From positions 66,785,322-66,849,321 of the forward strand of contig NC_086250.1 of assembly GCF_021018805.1 (NCBI RefSeq): a DNA stretch of 64,000 nucleotides, given 5' to 3'. Numbering within the stretch: the first letter of the stretch is position 1; every line of letters starts with the position of its first letter. The notes below the pieces were generated by a model that was not told where the DNA came from, ran no database searches, and saw nothing but the letters and a program-made list of their open reading frames with translations. The translations under genes were made by a program, and so were the position numbers. Source of the DNA: Prinia subflava. Lineage: Eukaryota; Chordata; Aves; Passeriformes; Cisticolidae. Below are positions 1 to 13,650 of the stretch, piece after piece.

Positions 1-3000
1 TTGTGCCAACAAGATTCTCTCTTAAAGTCAGAGCCCATGGGTTCCTGCTGCTCCTGCCCCAGCACAGCTCCAGGGACAGCAGGGACTGGAATCACTTATT
101 TGGACTCTGACTGGAGCCAGTGGCCTTAAGCAACTGCTTGTCCTTATTTTTCTGGCTATAGATTTTGTGGAATTCTCTGGTTTTCAGAGGGATTTGTCTT
201 TCTTGTAGGAGGATTTTCCCAGAGGGGTTTGCTCATACACGTAGGGAAGAAAGCGGACACAAGCAGATTTTAATTAAACCATTCTTTCAGCTCCCCAGGC
301 TTGTGCAATTTAACTTCTCAGAGATAATATTAACACTTACATCATTTTCATTCTTGTTAGTTTTGCTTGTGGAATTGCACTGGCAAGAAACCCCCTGGAA
401 GCAAATGCTCATTGAATCCTATTGTTTCCATTCCCTTCAGCCATCATTTCTCAGCCAAAGAACAAATGTTACCAGCAACAGGAAGGAGCTTGATTTTCCA
501 ACAAAATCAGCAGAATTGCACAAACAGAGAACAGGCATAATATCTCACTAAGATCTGCCTGGTTAAAGGCGTTATTTTTCACTAAAAAATTTAAAAATAA
601 CAAGAAACTGTTACTCTCTGTAGAGGACTGAGATAGAAGACACAGAAATCAGTGTTATTGCAGTGGTAGAGGTGTGGAGCAAGGGAGAGCAGGGATGTGG
701 GAAGTGGAAGGGGAAGCAGCTCTCCCCCTCTCCTCACCCGTGTGTCAGCTCCTTAGCAGCCCTGATTGCCATCTGAAGTAATAAAATAAACACCACCCCA
801 GTGGAATATCCTGGGATTAGCCTCTCAGGCCTGTCAGGGCATGAGCTCAAGCTTTGGCTGCTCTGAAGAATGGACAGAGAAATAAGAAAGTAGATTGAGT
901 GAGCTGGTTATTATATTGCCCTCCAAAGTGCAAACCCTGAGCCATTTCATGTCCGAGGCTCAGCATTTGTTGCAAGCACAGGGGGAACGGGCAGCTCTCA
1001 TGAAGCTAATTGCAAAGCCTAGTTAGGTTTAAACCCCAGGAGGGAGGAATGCAAATAGTCAGACATAAAGAAGCATCTGGAGCCCGGTGTGTTTTTTCCA
1101 GGAGACTTTGGGTGCCAGACAAAGCCACGATCGTGTCAGCAGTTGACACCCACATGCTGAGGTGATGTCTCATCACCATATGGGCTGCTGACCAGAGATG
1201 TGCTGCCCCTCCTCCCTTTCACAGGCTGAAGGGCTGAGGGGCTTCTGCTGGGCTCCCCCCACCTCCCTGTGCTGGAGGTGGATGCAGAAAGTGATCACAG
1301 GCTGTGCTTGCCCTTGCCCATGAGCATCCCTGTTGTATTCGTCTGGGGAATGGTTTCTCACTCCCCAGAGACCCCTAGAGCCTGTAACCATGCAGTGTAA
1401 CCCTTCCTCCCCTTTCTGACCCTATTGGCTGAGGTCCAACTCTCTCTTCCTTAGCAGGAGTCTAGATAAGACCCTGTTCTTCCTCATTCGTTCTCTTTCC
1501 TCCCTGGAAACCATCAAGAACAAACATCTTGGACTACATCTGGGAGTCAGAGCCTGGAATCTTTTGCCTTGTCCCTGAAATATTCCTCCAAAGCCCTCTA
1601 TGATCTGAGCTAGCCCAGGAACTCTGGGGGGCTGCAGGGGGAAAATTTCAATCCCCTCTCCACCATGGGAGGGGGACTCCTTGAGCTCACAGGGGTTTTG
1701 CATACCCAGAACTCTGTCCCCAGCCTGCAGGACCGTGTAAAACACACAGGTTATTTAAAGAAACCATGCTGCTCTTCAAGAGGCACCAAGGCATTGGAGG
1801 AAAGAAGTCTAATCTAATCTGATGGGTTTTTCATGACGAGTTTCTTTCCTAAAATGCAGTGTCACTGTGATTTTCCTCTCTGCTCTGACAGCTGTCGCAG
1901 TATGTGGGTCTGGCCCTTTGGTCCTTTTCCACACTTCTTGCTTTCCCTCCTCTGAGCCTGCCTTTCATCTTCTATTTCTTAATGTTTCTCCCTAAAGTGC
2001 ATGTGCTGTTGTAAAACTTAACCTGGCTTTTGAAATGCCTGTGTAATGTATAACAAGAAATGCTAGATGTAGGATCTGGAGGATGCTGTTCCCCCACTTC
2101 CTTTCACCCTCTCCAGAACAAACAATTTAAATTTTTGGGCTTATGAGCTCCATGAGCTGGTTTTGCTTATGGCTTTAGACCCAGTGCAGTTGGCTCAAGC
2201 ACAACCAGAGGGGTGATGGACTCCTAAAAGGGCTGAGAAGTAAAACCAGAGAGTGTGAGAACTAACCCAGCCTGTCACCCAAGAAATCACAGCCCGAGAG
2301 CAAGGCCAGCAGGAGGCAGAAGTGGGAGGGAAAAAGAAACTCTTAATGCTGGAAAACTGGGAGTGAGGCAAGTTTGGGGGGTGACTGAAACCTGTCTTGA
2401 TCCTGCTTCCTCTGCTGTTCCTACCGAGGTCAGTCTGGTTTGAACAAGAGCAGCACTGAGACCTGACCGTGTATTTTGTAATTTCAATCTTTTGTTCTTT
2501 GTCTCAAAACACAATCATATCATTTCGTGCCTGAAATGATGTCTCTTTCTGCTAAAGAAATCTTTATTGTTGTTTGGCAAACAAAACAAAAAGCCAAGAT
2601 GGAAAACTTGGATCAGCTCTAAAAAGTTTATTAATATTCATCGTGACTGTATGTCAGAAAGCTCTAGTTCCATAATATGGCTTCTAAAAGGATTGATGTT
2701 TGGTGACAGTGAGGGTATTTTGGCTCTGCTCTCCTGTCTTTCCTGGTTGTATCATTAAATGCATCACAAGGGTGACACCAGCCAACCTCTAGAAATACCC
2801 AGCTACAGTGATGCTGCTGATTGTCTGTAAATGATCAGCTCAAAGGCTTTTAATGTATTTTGGACCTCAGTCATAATGGATCTCTGATGATGGCAAAGGG
2901 TAATAAGATAATGGTAATAAAGAATGCTGTGCTTCTCTTCTCCTGCCAGCCTGCTCTGTGCAGGTGGAGCTGGGGGCAGGAACCCAAACCAGTTACATTG

Positions 3001-6000
3001 CAGAGCAGGTCTGGAAGGGAAATAATAAGGAGCAGCTTAGCAGAGTTACTGAACTGATGCAGGAGTTTGGCATCCCATCATCTTTCTGCTTACCCTAGGG
3101 GAGTGTGGTGAACATGTGTGATTAATGTTCTGGGTCTTTCAGAGGACACGGGCAATCTAATATGGCAATGCAACTGTTTTTCAACAAGAAATTAGAAGTG
3201 AGCTACTCCACTTTAGTTTTTTTAACCTCTTTTTTATCCTTGTCCGTTGACTGGCTTGAAAATAAGGGTAGGGAAGTTTGGGAAGGGAATGTCCCAGGTA
3301 ACTGAGATGCAGGGATCTGATGCAGAGCTTTCCTTACTGCAAATTATAATATATCCTACCTATTATTGTCAGGAGATTTGTGTGGCTGATACACTGCCAG
3401 GGTCAGATTGGGAGCTCTGGAAGTTTGGCTTTGGTTTCAAAGGGAGATACTCAGCCAATAATCCTTTGCAGGTCTGCACAGGAATGCAGAGGGGAGTTGT
3501 CTCTCTGCTGAGGGACTGACAGATTTATTACCCTGCTATCTGCAGCGAGCTGGGCTTGGAAAGGGCAGCAGTGGAAGGACAGACAAGGAACTGCTTCCTT
3601 GTCTGCAGAAGACATTAAGCCCTGCCTTACTGAGAGAAGCAAATCATGGTGGCTTCCCCCTCCCAGCAGCTCATTTCCTTTTCCCTTTCCCATCTTCTGT
3701 CCCCCTTTCCACCATGCCTAGGCACTCTGCAGCAGCTCTGGTAGCTGCACCCCCAAACTGCTGCAGCTCTGCCAGTGGTTTCTCTTCAGTACCTTCTGCT
3801 CTCTCAGGAGAAACATTTAATCCAGAGCATGGTGGCTTGTTTTCAATTTATGGAGCACCTCCTAAACCCACTCTCCTTCTCCCTGCTTCTGAGACCCTTA
3901 CAAACAAAATCTCCTGCCTTATATTTGCAAAACCTTGTACAGAGAAGAGTCTGCAACTTCAGTACCACAAACTTGCCAGGTGCTGCTGAGGATGAGGGTG
4001 TCTGTTCTTCCTGGATACTACATCTGGATTGAATGTGTAGCACAAGGAGATACTTTCTTATGGTTTTGGAGCATCTCCTTTTTCAGCCTAGATTTTGCAG
4101 AGCAGCATATGCAGACAGCACGTGCTCCAGGTTTGTGTAGTGGCTCCTCACCTGCCCTCCCCCCCAGCAGAGCCTTCCTTATCTCCAGAGTCCTGGGCTG
4201 CAGAGGGAGGACCCCCTTTTCCTCTCAGCTTTGGCTCAACCTTTGGATCAACCTTGCCCCATCTGCACCCCTGCCCTCTTTGTTTGCCCCCTCTGCTCCC
4301 CAGTTTCTTGCCACAGCTGGGACTCAGGAGGTTTGGGGCAGGTTTTGGTGGGGCAGGGAGCAGTCTCACTGCAGTGACCCCACAGCTGGAGCTGGTGTTG
4401 CAGCAGGGCTCTGTGTCACCCCTGCAGGCACTGAGGTTCCTGTGATCAGCAGTGGCTGGTGAGATCCAGGCTCCCTGCTCTGCTGAGCACCCTGCTCCTC
4501 AGCCTTCTCCCTCCTAAAGGTGTCCCAAGCATAACTGGAGGATAAGAAGCTGTCCTAAAAGAGTTGGGGTGAATGGTTTCCCCACAGAGCAATATTGCTT
4601 CTGGACAAATCCCACCTGCCCAGGAGGACTGCTCCATCCTTTTACTTCCACCTTCCTGCCTTAATCCAGGATATACCCTGGCAAGCTGCCTGCAGGCTCA
4701 AATGACCTGTTGGCCTCAATCCACTGCTTGCATAAATTCTGCAAGGAAGTCTGTCAATACTAAAACACCCAAGAAATGAGTTTGTATCAAATTCCTCTGG
4801 TCTCTCATGAGATATTTGAAATCAGACCATAGCTGACAGTTAAAGGTGTGATCACATTCCTGGGAAAGAAGTTGCTTTCCTTTACATCTTGCATTTTGGG
4901 AGCCTCACATTTATGGTACTCCCACATCCCTGCAGGATAAAATTGCTCATTTCTGCTGATGTGGTCATGCAAAGTCCTCTAGAGAATTAGAAATCACTGC
5001 CTGTCTTCAGAATGTTGATGCAATAAAAAGAAGGAGCTCTGAAAGAAATCCATGACAAAATGAATAGTCTGAAAAGGCAGAAGGAATCTTTATGCACATC
5101 TAATCTAACCTCCCAAAGAGCACAGCCGTTGACTATTATACAGCAACATTCCCACAAAGAGCAACAAGAAAATTCAGCAGCTTTTCAGCTTGTCTTTGAA
5201 AGAGATGTCTGTTTTACTCCATCAGTTTTGAAAGGGCATTGCTTAGAGCTAAGGAGCATGGAGGTTTTATTCAGCTTCTGCAGAAAAAGAAAAGGGGATG
5301 CAGCCTTCTTCTTACTGCTGATGGCTGAATTTACTTCTTTCTCTAAATTAGGGTAGTTTGAACCTCCTGTAGGCATTTTTGCCTGGTTAACTTCTAGGAA
5401 TTGTTCCTCAGTAGTGAATGATTCCTTGTTAGCAGCATCCTAGACACCACATTCCTGATGGGCGTTTGAGCTCATAGAAAAGCAACACCTTCCTTTTCTG
5501 GAAAGCAATTCTGGACCAAGGATTTGAAGGTTGTTTGTGCTTGGAAAGCAGAATGAATTTGATAGGAATGCAACTGTTTGTTCCCAGCCGAAAATCACAC
5601 CTGTGAGCCTTTGATTCAAGGAATCCTATTGTAATGAAAAGGGCTTTGTAAAATAGCAGTGCAGTCTCCCCCTGTGAAACAGAAGATTAAATCGTGATTA
5701 CCCTGCTGTTGACTCAACTGCTAGCAGCTGAAATATTATTTGCTCAACACACTTAACTCAGTTATGATCTGCAGAAAGATGCTGTGGTTAGAGTGATTCT
5801 GAAACACAATGGAGCTGCACAACTTCCCCATTAAAAGAGAATTATTCGTATTTACCAAAGGGAAAATTAAAAGCAGGTTTTCACAAGAAGTTCAAGCCAA
5901 TCCAGCTCTGCCTGGCTGCCAAAAGGGACAGCCCTGCTTGCCTGTCCCACCCCACCCCACCCTATTCCTGGCTGTGCATTCCTGCCACTGCCACTGTGCC

Positions 6001-8737
6001 AGGCTGGCAGCTGTGGAACCACATGGTGAGGCAGGTCAGCCTGCTAATCTGGCTGAAAAATGAAGCACCAAACAGATCCAACTAGCTGGTTGCTGCACCA
6101 CAAGTTGTGCTGACACAAGGGAGCAAGAAGAAACTTGCAGCCAGGGCAGGGAGTAGGCAGGACCACATCTTTGGGTGACAGTATGGTCTCAGATTGGCTT
6201 AAACTGATTGTGAACCCAGGGAGGACTAAAGGGTTATAGCAGTGCTGGTACTGGTCCAGGACAGTGAGGTCCTGCTTCCCTCAGAGGGTTTTATAAGCAG
6301 AGACCAGAAAATCTCCTGACCAAAGTCAAGAGACAGGCTGGTTCTGGCTGCAACCAGAGCCTGTGGCTTGAGTGTGCTGGGAGCCAAGGCCAGCAGCCTG
6401 GCCAGTGCCCACATGTGGGAGCACATCACCAGCTCTGCCCTGCCAAGGCTTGTCGTGGTCAGGAGCTGCTCTAGGAGATCCCAGCCCCTTTGTATTCATG
6501 TTGATATAAAATTGTAAATGCAAGTGACAGCCCATGTGAGAGATGGTGGTGGTGTCTCCCATGGACAGGCAGTTTTGCATTTGCTGGAAGGTCCCCAGAC
6601 CTTTTCTTTTCATTCATGCACACGGGTGAAAAGATGAATTTCCTGGGGCAATTAAGGAAGGAGTAGCCCTCTCCACATTGCTACTACCCCATGTAACATG
6701 GTTTTAACGACTTGTGCAATACTAACAACTCAGTTCCCACTGCAGCTGTGTCCTGCCCCAAAGCACACATTACATGGGCTGCTCCTGGCTCCCAGGTTTT
6801 AACACACCCTTGGTAGGGGGATGTCTTTCCCCAGATATCATTTCTGTGGTGTGTTTTCTGCATCTTTCACACTGTGCTGCAGGCTGCAGTCAGCCTCCCT
6901 CTGTGGCTGGTGTACAGCCCAGCCCCTGCACATGCCACCTGCACAGAGGGGGCTGCAGGAATGTGGGGATAAATCACTGAGGAGGAACGTGCCCATTAAG
7001 GGGGGACGTGACAAACCCTTGCACTGAGGCACCCCAGGGCTCTGCATCTTGTTCTCATCTTGTTCTCATCTTGTGAAAGCAGAACATTTTTAGATCGTAT
7101 TTCTACCAAAGCTGGTGATGTTTAGATAAAAGGGTTTTCCAAGGCTCTTTGGCTCATTTTCCTGTCTAATGCCAGCAGAGGAGTGCAGCCCCTCTGATGT
7201 GGGTGCTGGGTGTCCAGGGAGTCCAAGGCACTGCTGCTGTAGCTGCCCATCCTCCTTGCACTGTACATGTGCCATCAGCTGGTTCCCAAACAGTAAAGAG
7301 GGTTTTCCTCTCAGCAAACCCCAGCTAAAATGTGGAGACCTAATCTTGAGCCAGCAGGAGCTGTAGGGACAAGGCTACAAGGCAAAGGAACAGGCAGAGT
7401 AGCTGAGGCTAAGAAACTGTCCTTTAAGGCTCCCACAACATAAATTCAAGACCAAATTTCTTGTTTAACACCAGCCAAAAAGGGCAGTCCATCCTCTCTC
7501 CCTCTTCCTTCCCCACACTGCTGTCCTGGTGCTGGCATGAAGATTGGTGCATTTACAGAGTGACCAGGGATGGGCAAATGTTAGAGGGCCCCAATCTGGC
7601 ACTGCCTGAGCAAAGAGCTTCACCCCACACTGATTTGTTCCTCTGAGGGTCCCTCCTGGCTTTCAGCACTGGTCCCACAGAACTGTTCTGCCAGACAAAA
7701 CATTTGTTGGAATTGTTAAAGCTACTTTGCTGATAAAGATCTCCCCACTCCCTCCCCCAAAAGCTCTACCAAGCTTCAGCAGAAATAAGATCACAGAGGC
7801 TCCTGTTTTGCTGCCAGCTGGCCCATCCCCTGCTGTAGGGTTGAAGAGGAGTTTGGGGGTGATCAGGGGGTGACTCAGGGGGCCTTTGCAGCCTGACACA
7901 GCCGGGTGTGCCACATGCAGGGACATGATCTGGCAGGGCTCTCTCTGCCCCACTTCTGACTACACATGATCACCAGCCTGTTCCTTCCAATCTGTGGGCA
8001 ATAATTAGGTTTTCTGTGGGGATGACATCTCACTGCATTTCCCATGATCAAGGCTAAGGAGTCTTTTAGGGGTCTTTTTCAGTCTCTGCAGGTTTGGGTA
8101 CCCCTGGTTCTGAGTGTATCTTCTGCAACCAGTCTGCAGCCAGGGCTCACAGTGGGAGTGTGCTCTGTGGGACATGGGGACACTCACTAAAGGGGCTGAA
8201 GTTTGCTCAAACTTTCACAACAAGGACAAGCAGAATGGAGAAGTCTTTATCCATCAGATTATACAGACTTAAAGCAATTCTCTTTTGGGACAAGAATGCA
8301 GTGACCCCCATCTGAGTAACTGATGGCCAAGAAACACAGTTATTACACTAATTAATTTATTAATAGCCACGAACCAGTCATGAAAGAAAGGTACTTGCTT
8401 TTCTGAGACTTTTATCTGAATGATTTAATGCTGTGACAAATTTGTGCTTTTGAGCAGACCAAGCTGTACATTAATCTGAGTTTAGTTTTCCGAGGGGCAG
8501 TTCAATTCCAGGTTTTCAGCACTAATAGACTTTTATGATTGCAGAAGTGAAGTTGAAAATAAACCAGAGACTGCAGAACGTTCTTTACCCTGAAAGTTTG
8601 GTGACTTGTGGAGGCCAAGCAGATTTATGTATTTCTCCTTGTAGAGGTCACATATTTTTAGCTCCCAGACAGTTTTGCGAGATGCAGGATCTGAACCACC
8701 AGGCTCTGAGACAAAAGTAACCAGAGACATTTAAAAG
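1..8737. other. Gene-free flank or intron, no element recognised
   Basis: No open frame here combines length, splice signals and protein-like composition; the frames present are short and look like chance. I see no CR1 block, LTR, tRNA or rRNA. Base composition is mixed, with moderately GC-rich segments (around 3.5-4.6 kb and 6.8-7.9 kb) between AT-rich ones. The only local repeat noted is a 12-base unit (CATCTTGTTCTC) present about 2.5 times at 7,045-7,074. Short exons of a gene spanning the region cannot be excluded by eye. Confidence 0.6.
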
Positions 8738-8764
8738 TTGATTCTGGTGTCTGTATCTCTTGCT

Positions 8765-8920
8765 CTGGATTGTTGGGGGGGGTGTTTGGTTTTGTTGGGG
8801 GGGGGGTGTTTTTGTGTGGGTTTGTGTGGTTTTCTTTTGTTTGTTTGTTTGTGGTTTTGTTGTTTGTTGTTGTTATTTTGGTTTGGGTTTAGATTTTGGT
8901 TTTTTTTGTTCAGGTGGATT
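8765..8920 (+). repeat. G/T-rich low-complexity tract with long G runs
   Basis: The plus strand is almost purely G and T for about 150 bases. It contains a run of eight G at 8,775-8,782 and of ten G at 8,797-8,806, followed by GTTT and GTT repeats. The overlapping open frames (rich in Phe, Cys, Gly and Trp) are composition artefacts, not genes. Multiple G runs make quadruplex folding plausible. Similar tracts lie at 13.5 kb (opposite strand) and 61.7 kb. Confidence 0.85.
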
Positions 8921-11350
8921 TTTAAATTATTCCAAGGCTAGAACATCTCTGGATGCAGAGGGATAGATGAAAGGCAGAGGCTCTTTGGGAGCCAAGGGTG
9001 GTGGCAGAAGGAAGGAAGCTCTGCCATGGTAAAGGGGCACACCTGAAACCAGGGTATGGAGTTGAGAAATCCATTAAGGAATGTGTAAAAGACATCCAGC
9101 ATGTCCTCAGGGCCAACAGGAGAACCTCAGTGCTAGAGAATATCAGTAGGGGAGGTTTGCACTCTGAGGAGCAGCAGGCAAAGCTTTTGCTTTGAGTTTT
9201 ACAGCCACGACTCCGGATGGTAATTCATGGGGATGGCTGTCTGGAAGGCTGGGGGGCTTGTACATGTGGTACATCTGAATATCACACAGAAAGGTGCTGC
9301 AGAACACATATCTAAATAGGGAGATCTGCTTGGTGAATTGTAGTGGTATCTACACACACGAAGGGCAAAGCCAGGAATCTGAAGTTCCATCCTGTGATGT
9401 TCTGTCCATAGAGCACCTCACTGCAGTGCTGTTTGACACACGTGACATTGGATTGCTGTGTCACCTGAGGCTTCTAGTGTGCCACTAAAGGCCTGAAAAT
9501 ACTGGTGATTTAGGCTGGAAGCATTCTTCGAGTGGTCTGTGGTATCCACTTTTGCCCTTCTGCAGCGCTCATTTAATCACAGGACAGGCTTCTCCCTCTC
9601 TCCACAGCCTGCCAGGCAATGTGCACCCACACTCATATAAAATATGGGATTAAGATTTATTCAATTGAGCCTCTGGGCTGCTCTGATTTCCCCTAGGAAC
9701 TGCAGAGGTCCCTTGCAAGTCCCAAGCAATGCTGTCAGCACCTGCCCCACACAGCAGGATGGAGCACAAGGGTGCTCAGCAGGATGCTGGTCCCACACCC
9801 TGGCTGGCACAGAGGCTCCCCAGGCCAGGGGCACACGAGGCTGGGTGGTGGCATCAGGTCACTGAGCCCCCTCCTGCCTCCTCTCACAGCACACGAGCAT
9901 CCTCTGCCATCCCAGAGCAACTTTACTTCCTTCCACTGCTGCAGCCCCAGGGAGATCAGCTGAGTGTACAAAGGGAAAAAATTAAGAAAAAATATCTCAG
10001 CTGTTCCCCTGCTGTGTGGGAGCACAGAAACAGCTGCAAGTGGCTGTAGCTCCTACCTTCTGGGAGACAGCTCTTTGGGAAATGAGGAACATTACCCTGA
10101 ACTTTAAAAGCTGTTCTGGGGCAGTGAGGGGAAGGACAGTCCTGAGAACTTCAAGATTTGCTTTTATAATCTGATTATCTCCAGTATTTCTCTAGCCAAG
10201 ACAGCACAAGCACAGCACCTGTGCTGTGTCTGTCACCCACCCACAGTGCCTTGAGATGGACACTTGTCTGTGAGTCAGGGGATTCTCTAAGAGCCTAACT
10301 CCTGGCAGTGGGAAAATGGCTACTTTCACATTTCTAACTGAACCCCACATTTTTTGAAAATGTTCCCTGTACTGTCACCTGGAATTCTCTGAAGCCTCCA
10401 AGCTCTCTGTCAAATTGAGAAGTGAAATTCTGCTCTCACCCTGTTTCCTCCCTCTTAACCTCAACATGAAGGGCTGGACAGAGAAGGAAAAATGCATCAA
10501 CAAACATTTGTTTGCTCTTCAACAAATTCCAATTGAGAAACAAGAGAGGACTGCAGCTTTTCCACCTGTCCCTTCCCCTGCTTGAGCAGCTCTGCTGGAA
10601 GGAACCCCTCTTGCCCAAACACCCAAGCTCTGCTAATGCAGGGAACCCCTTTGTGCAGCTGGGGGAAGGCAGAGTGTCTGCCCATTATTGGTGCAGCAGT
10701 GGATTGAGGTGGGATTCCTTCCTGGAGCCTGTGCTGTGCCTCCCCAGGGCTGCCCATACCAGAGGAGCATTGTGGTGTGACACAGCACCTGGATCCCTCT
10801 TTTTGCCATTCTTCATGTTCCTCCATTACCCTGGTGCAGCTGATACTGGAATTCTGGCACCAGGGGCAGCAGTGTGGGCAAAGGGGCTTTGAGAGAAGGG
10901 AGAGGAATGAGAGGTGTGAGTGGGTCTGGGGTTGTCCCACAGCCCAGCCCAACCCCAGGGAAAAGGGAGGCTCCATGCAGGCTCCTTACCTCGCTGTAGG
11001 TCTCTCCTGTGAGTTTGGAGAAGCACCTGCAGTATATGCTGGGATGTCAGCAGCCTGAGAGTAGGCAGGAACGGCCCTGCTGTGGGACATTTTCCATTCC
11101 TGGGTGTTTGGCAGCTGGCTTTAACCACAGAAACCAGCAGCTTCTGCTTTCTCAATTCTTATTGCAAAGCCCTTTGCAGCATTGCACAACTTGGCCTCAC
11201 ATTTCAGCCATCTGGCAGTATTGCTGCATCAAAGACAAATATATAAATGAGGATTTGATGAGGATTTCCTTTCTTTTCCTCTTCCTCTTCCTCCTTTGCT
11301 TTCAACTTTGCTTTTTTTGCTTTGGGCAAACTTGCTCACTTATCTTTGCT
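8921..11350. other. Gene-free interval, no element recognised
   Basis: I find no supported gene or repeat. Open frames on both strands at 9.7-11.1 kb are short, overlap each other and have no recognisable domain. A minus-strand donor-like site near 10,988 is discussed under rejected items. Confidence 0.55.
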
Positions 11351-11353
11351 AGC

Positions 11354-11490
11354 TATTGGACATAATAGTATGGAATAATAGAATCATCAAGGTCAGAAAA
11401 GACCTCCAAGATCAAGTCCAATCTTTGATTAAGCACCACTGTGCTCACTAAACCATATCACAAAGTGCCACATCTACTCCTTTTCCAGTC
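11354..11490 (-). mobile_element. CR1 LINE fragment, 3' end
   Basis: Read on the minus strand, the segment follows the 3' untranslated end of avian CR1: a GTGGCACTT-like block, ATGGTTTAGTG, a TTGGACTTGATCTTGGAGG-type block, and a degenerate terminal GATTCTAT repeat at the plus-strand left edge. It is diverged and severely 5'-truncated, the usual state of CR1 copies. It has no coding capacity. The right boundary is approximate. Confidence 0.85.
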
Positions 11491-13492
11491 CCACAGATCC
11501 AGCAGTACCTTCCTTTGGCATCAAAACACACAGCAAGAGTGAGGAGGTGAGGGAATATTTTTATTCAAGGAAATTATCTTCTAGACTGTGTTCCTTAAAT
11601 ATCCAGTCTCTCAGATACAGTCACACACTGGCAGGATCACCAGAAGTAGTGTGGGATGCAGAGGAAGTTGAAGGCAACTATTCCTAGAAACTAAATGTCT
11701 CAAGGCCAAGACTTTAAGCAAATGTCAATGAAGGTAAAGGAATGAGTAAAGTCTGCATGACTTCTTCTTTGTGAAAAATTTGTGCAAATACCACTGTTGT
11801 CATAAACATGATCTATTTTTGTGTCCTCTATATAGAAAAGTACATGGATGTCAGCTGAGGGCAGATAGGGAGACCTGGCTCATCCCTCTGCCTGTGTCCA
11901 CCTCCAAGCTTAAATTTCCTTTTCCCACTAGCCAGAAACTCCTGTGTTGATATTTAGCTGGCAGCTTTTTGGATGAATCTCTTGTGCTCTGCCTCTGAGC
12001 TGCTCCTTTATGCTGAGAAACCTTTGCCCAGGTTCCTCAGTGGCAAATATGTGGCCATAGCTCATGGCCCTCCTTTGCATGAGCTGTTTGTCACCTGTAA
12101 TACAGTTGGTTTTCATCTCTTCTTTGGCACTGGATGGACACACTGTCAGTTTTTGTGAGCTCTGTCCTCCCTTTCAGATTTAGGGAAAATTCATGATGGT
12201 GCTGTAAAAGTCATAGAAAAGGAATATGAAGGGATTTCTCTTTTGCTCAAATATTAAGCAATACTTCCTGTTGTAGCCTCCTGTCTCCTTTTCTTTCTAA
12301 AGCAAAGACAAGTAGCTTTAATATAACTCCTACTCTCCTTACAGATTTAGCCACTCTATCATTATTAAAAATGTGGCTATTTCAGGTGGTTGTCAGTAAA
12401 ATCTCTTTTGGGTGAGTGGGAATCAGCCTGTACTCAGGAGCTTCTGTGTGTCTTTTTGCAAGTGCAGAGCAAATATTGCAGGAAAGGCAGAAATCAGGAT
12501 AGAAAAAACCCATGGAAATCAACAAGTTTAGCCAGGGCATGCCCTGTGCTGTAGCAGTGAGCTGATTGTAGATAAGCTGTCTGTAAATCACAGTCTCTTT
12601 CTGGTGGGTATATAGTTCCTGGGAAAACAAAAAGCAGCAAAATCTGATTTTCCTCCAAACTGGTCCAAAAGCAAAAGCCTTCAAAATTTTCTATGGACAT
12701 ACTACTTTCTGCAAGAGATCTATAAAATACCATGTCCCCAGTAAGGTTTTGCATTTTTTTCATCCTGCATTTATTATAAGACCAGGGATCTTCTCCCCTT
12801 CATTCAGTTTGTTTCTACAAACCCTTTCTCAGTTCAGAGATACACAATAATTGCAGGCACAGTCTACTCTGAGGGCCACCTTTGAGACCCAGAGGGTGGA
12901 ATATCAGGACTGATTTTCTGTTTTTGACAAACAGGATGGAGATTGGAATATGATTCGAAGCAGAGACATTAGAGTTAAGTGTTTGAGAGGCCTTTTTTAT
13001 CTTGAGGTGGAATTAAAATTTGGTGATGCATCCATTGCCTTTTAATACAATCAAGAGGCTTAGAGAGGGACAAAGTGAAGCTTTTATTTCAACTGGAAAG
13101 TGGTTTCTGCCCAAAGAAATTGTGAGAAAACATTTCTGTAAGAGGACAAAGAGGTTTTCCAGGCAGAAAGTACAAAAGCTGTTTACATGAGCTTCAGCAT
13201 TTGATCACAAAGCCTAGGGCAGGGCTGGAGAGAGCTTGTGACAAAGCATTCTTCCTTGAGGAAAACCAGCAAGAGGGAGTGAACTTCAAAAACAGATCAG
13301 TCAAGACCAGTTTGACTGGTTATAAACCCCTCAAAATGCCACCCCTCTTTGTAAAAAATGCCATCCTTTTTTGTGAAAAGTCATTCTACCGTAAAGAGGA
13401 CCCTTTCCAAAGCCACTTTGCAGTGCTGGCTTTGCCACTAACCTTGGAACTCTGGCAGACACAAAATAAATGAGATGGGAAGTGAATCCTCT
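11491..13492. other. Gene-free interval, no element recognised
   Basis: AT-rich to average sequence without a supported gene, repeat family or RNA gene. Minus-strand frames at 12.4-12.8 kb are short and show no domain. Confidence 0.5.
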
Positions 13493-13560
13493 CAAAAACA
13501 AAAACAAAAACACAAAAACAAAGACCACCACCAACAACACCCCCCCCCCAAAACAACAAA
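13493..13560 (-). repeat. A/C-rich low-complexity tract (G/T-rich on minus strand)
   Basis: The plus strand has CAAAAA-type repeats, CCA/CAA triplets and a ten-C run at 13,540-13,549. On the minus strand this is a G10 run beside GTTTTT repeats, the same style as the tract at 8.77 kb. Open frames rich in Lys, Thr and Pro (plus) or Phe and Val (minus) across it are artefacts. Confidence 0.85.
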
Positions 13561-13618
13561 CTTTCTCAAATATAATTTTGAGAAATAGTATTTATTTCTA
13601 TACATATATTTGTGCATT

Positions 13619-13650
13619 AAAAAAAAAAGAGAGAGAGAGAGAGAAAGAAA
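13619..13650. repeat. Poly(A) plus (AG)n microsatellite
   Basis: A run of A merges into about eight AG dinucleotides and then GAAAGAAA. It is a simple repeat probably variable between individuals. It lies about 60 bases from the A/C-rich tract, with an AT-rich spacer. Confidence 0.9.

Noticed and set aside
3935..4462. 175-codon plus-strand open frame with overlapping frames on both strands
   Set aside because: Low-complexity Ser/Pro/Leu composition in a GC-rich patch, no domain, and competing frames in the same place.
8738..8966. Phe/Cys/Gly/Trp-rich open frames that look like membrane proteins
   Set aside because: They are translations of the G/T low-complexity tract, seen in two frames at once.
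10497..10976. 159-codon minus-strand open frame
   Set aside because: It overlaps another long frame on the plus strand, has no domain and lies in mixed-composition intergenic DNA.
10990..11026. Possible minus-strand 37-base exon (GCGAG followed by GTAAGG, reading CFSKLTGETYSE)
   Set aside because: The donor is good, but the acceptor has a weak pyrimidine tract, and there is no partner exon or promoter. Splice-like pairs this short are expected by chance in 64 kb.
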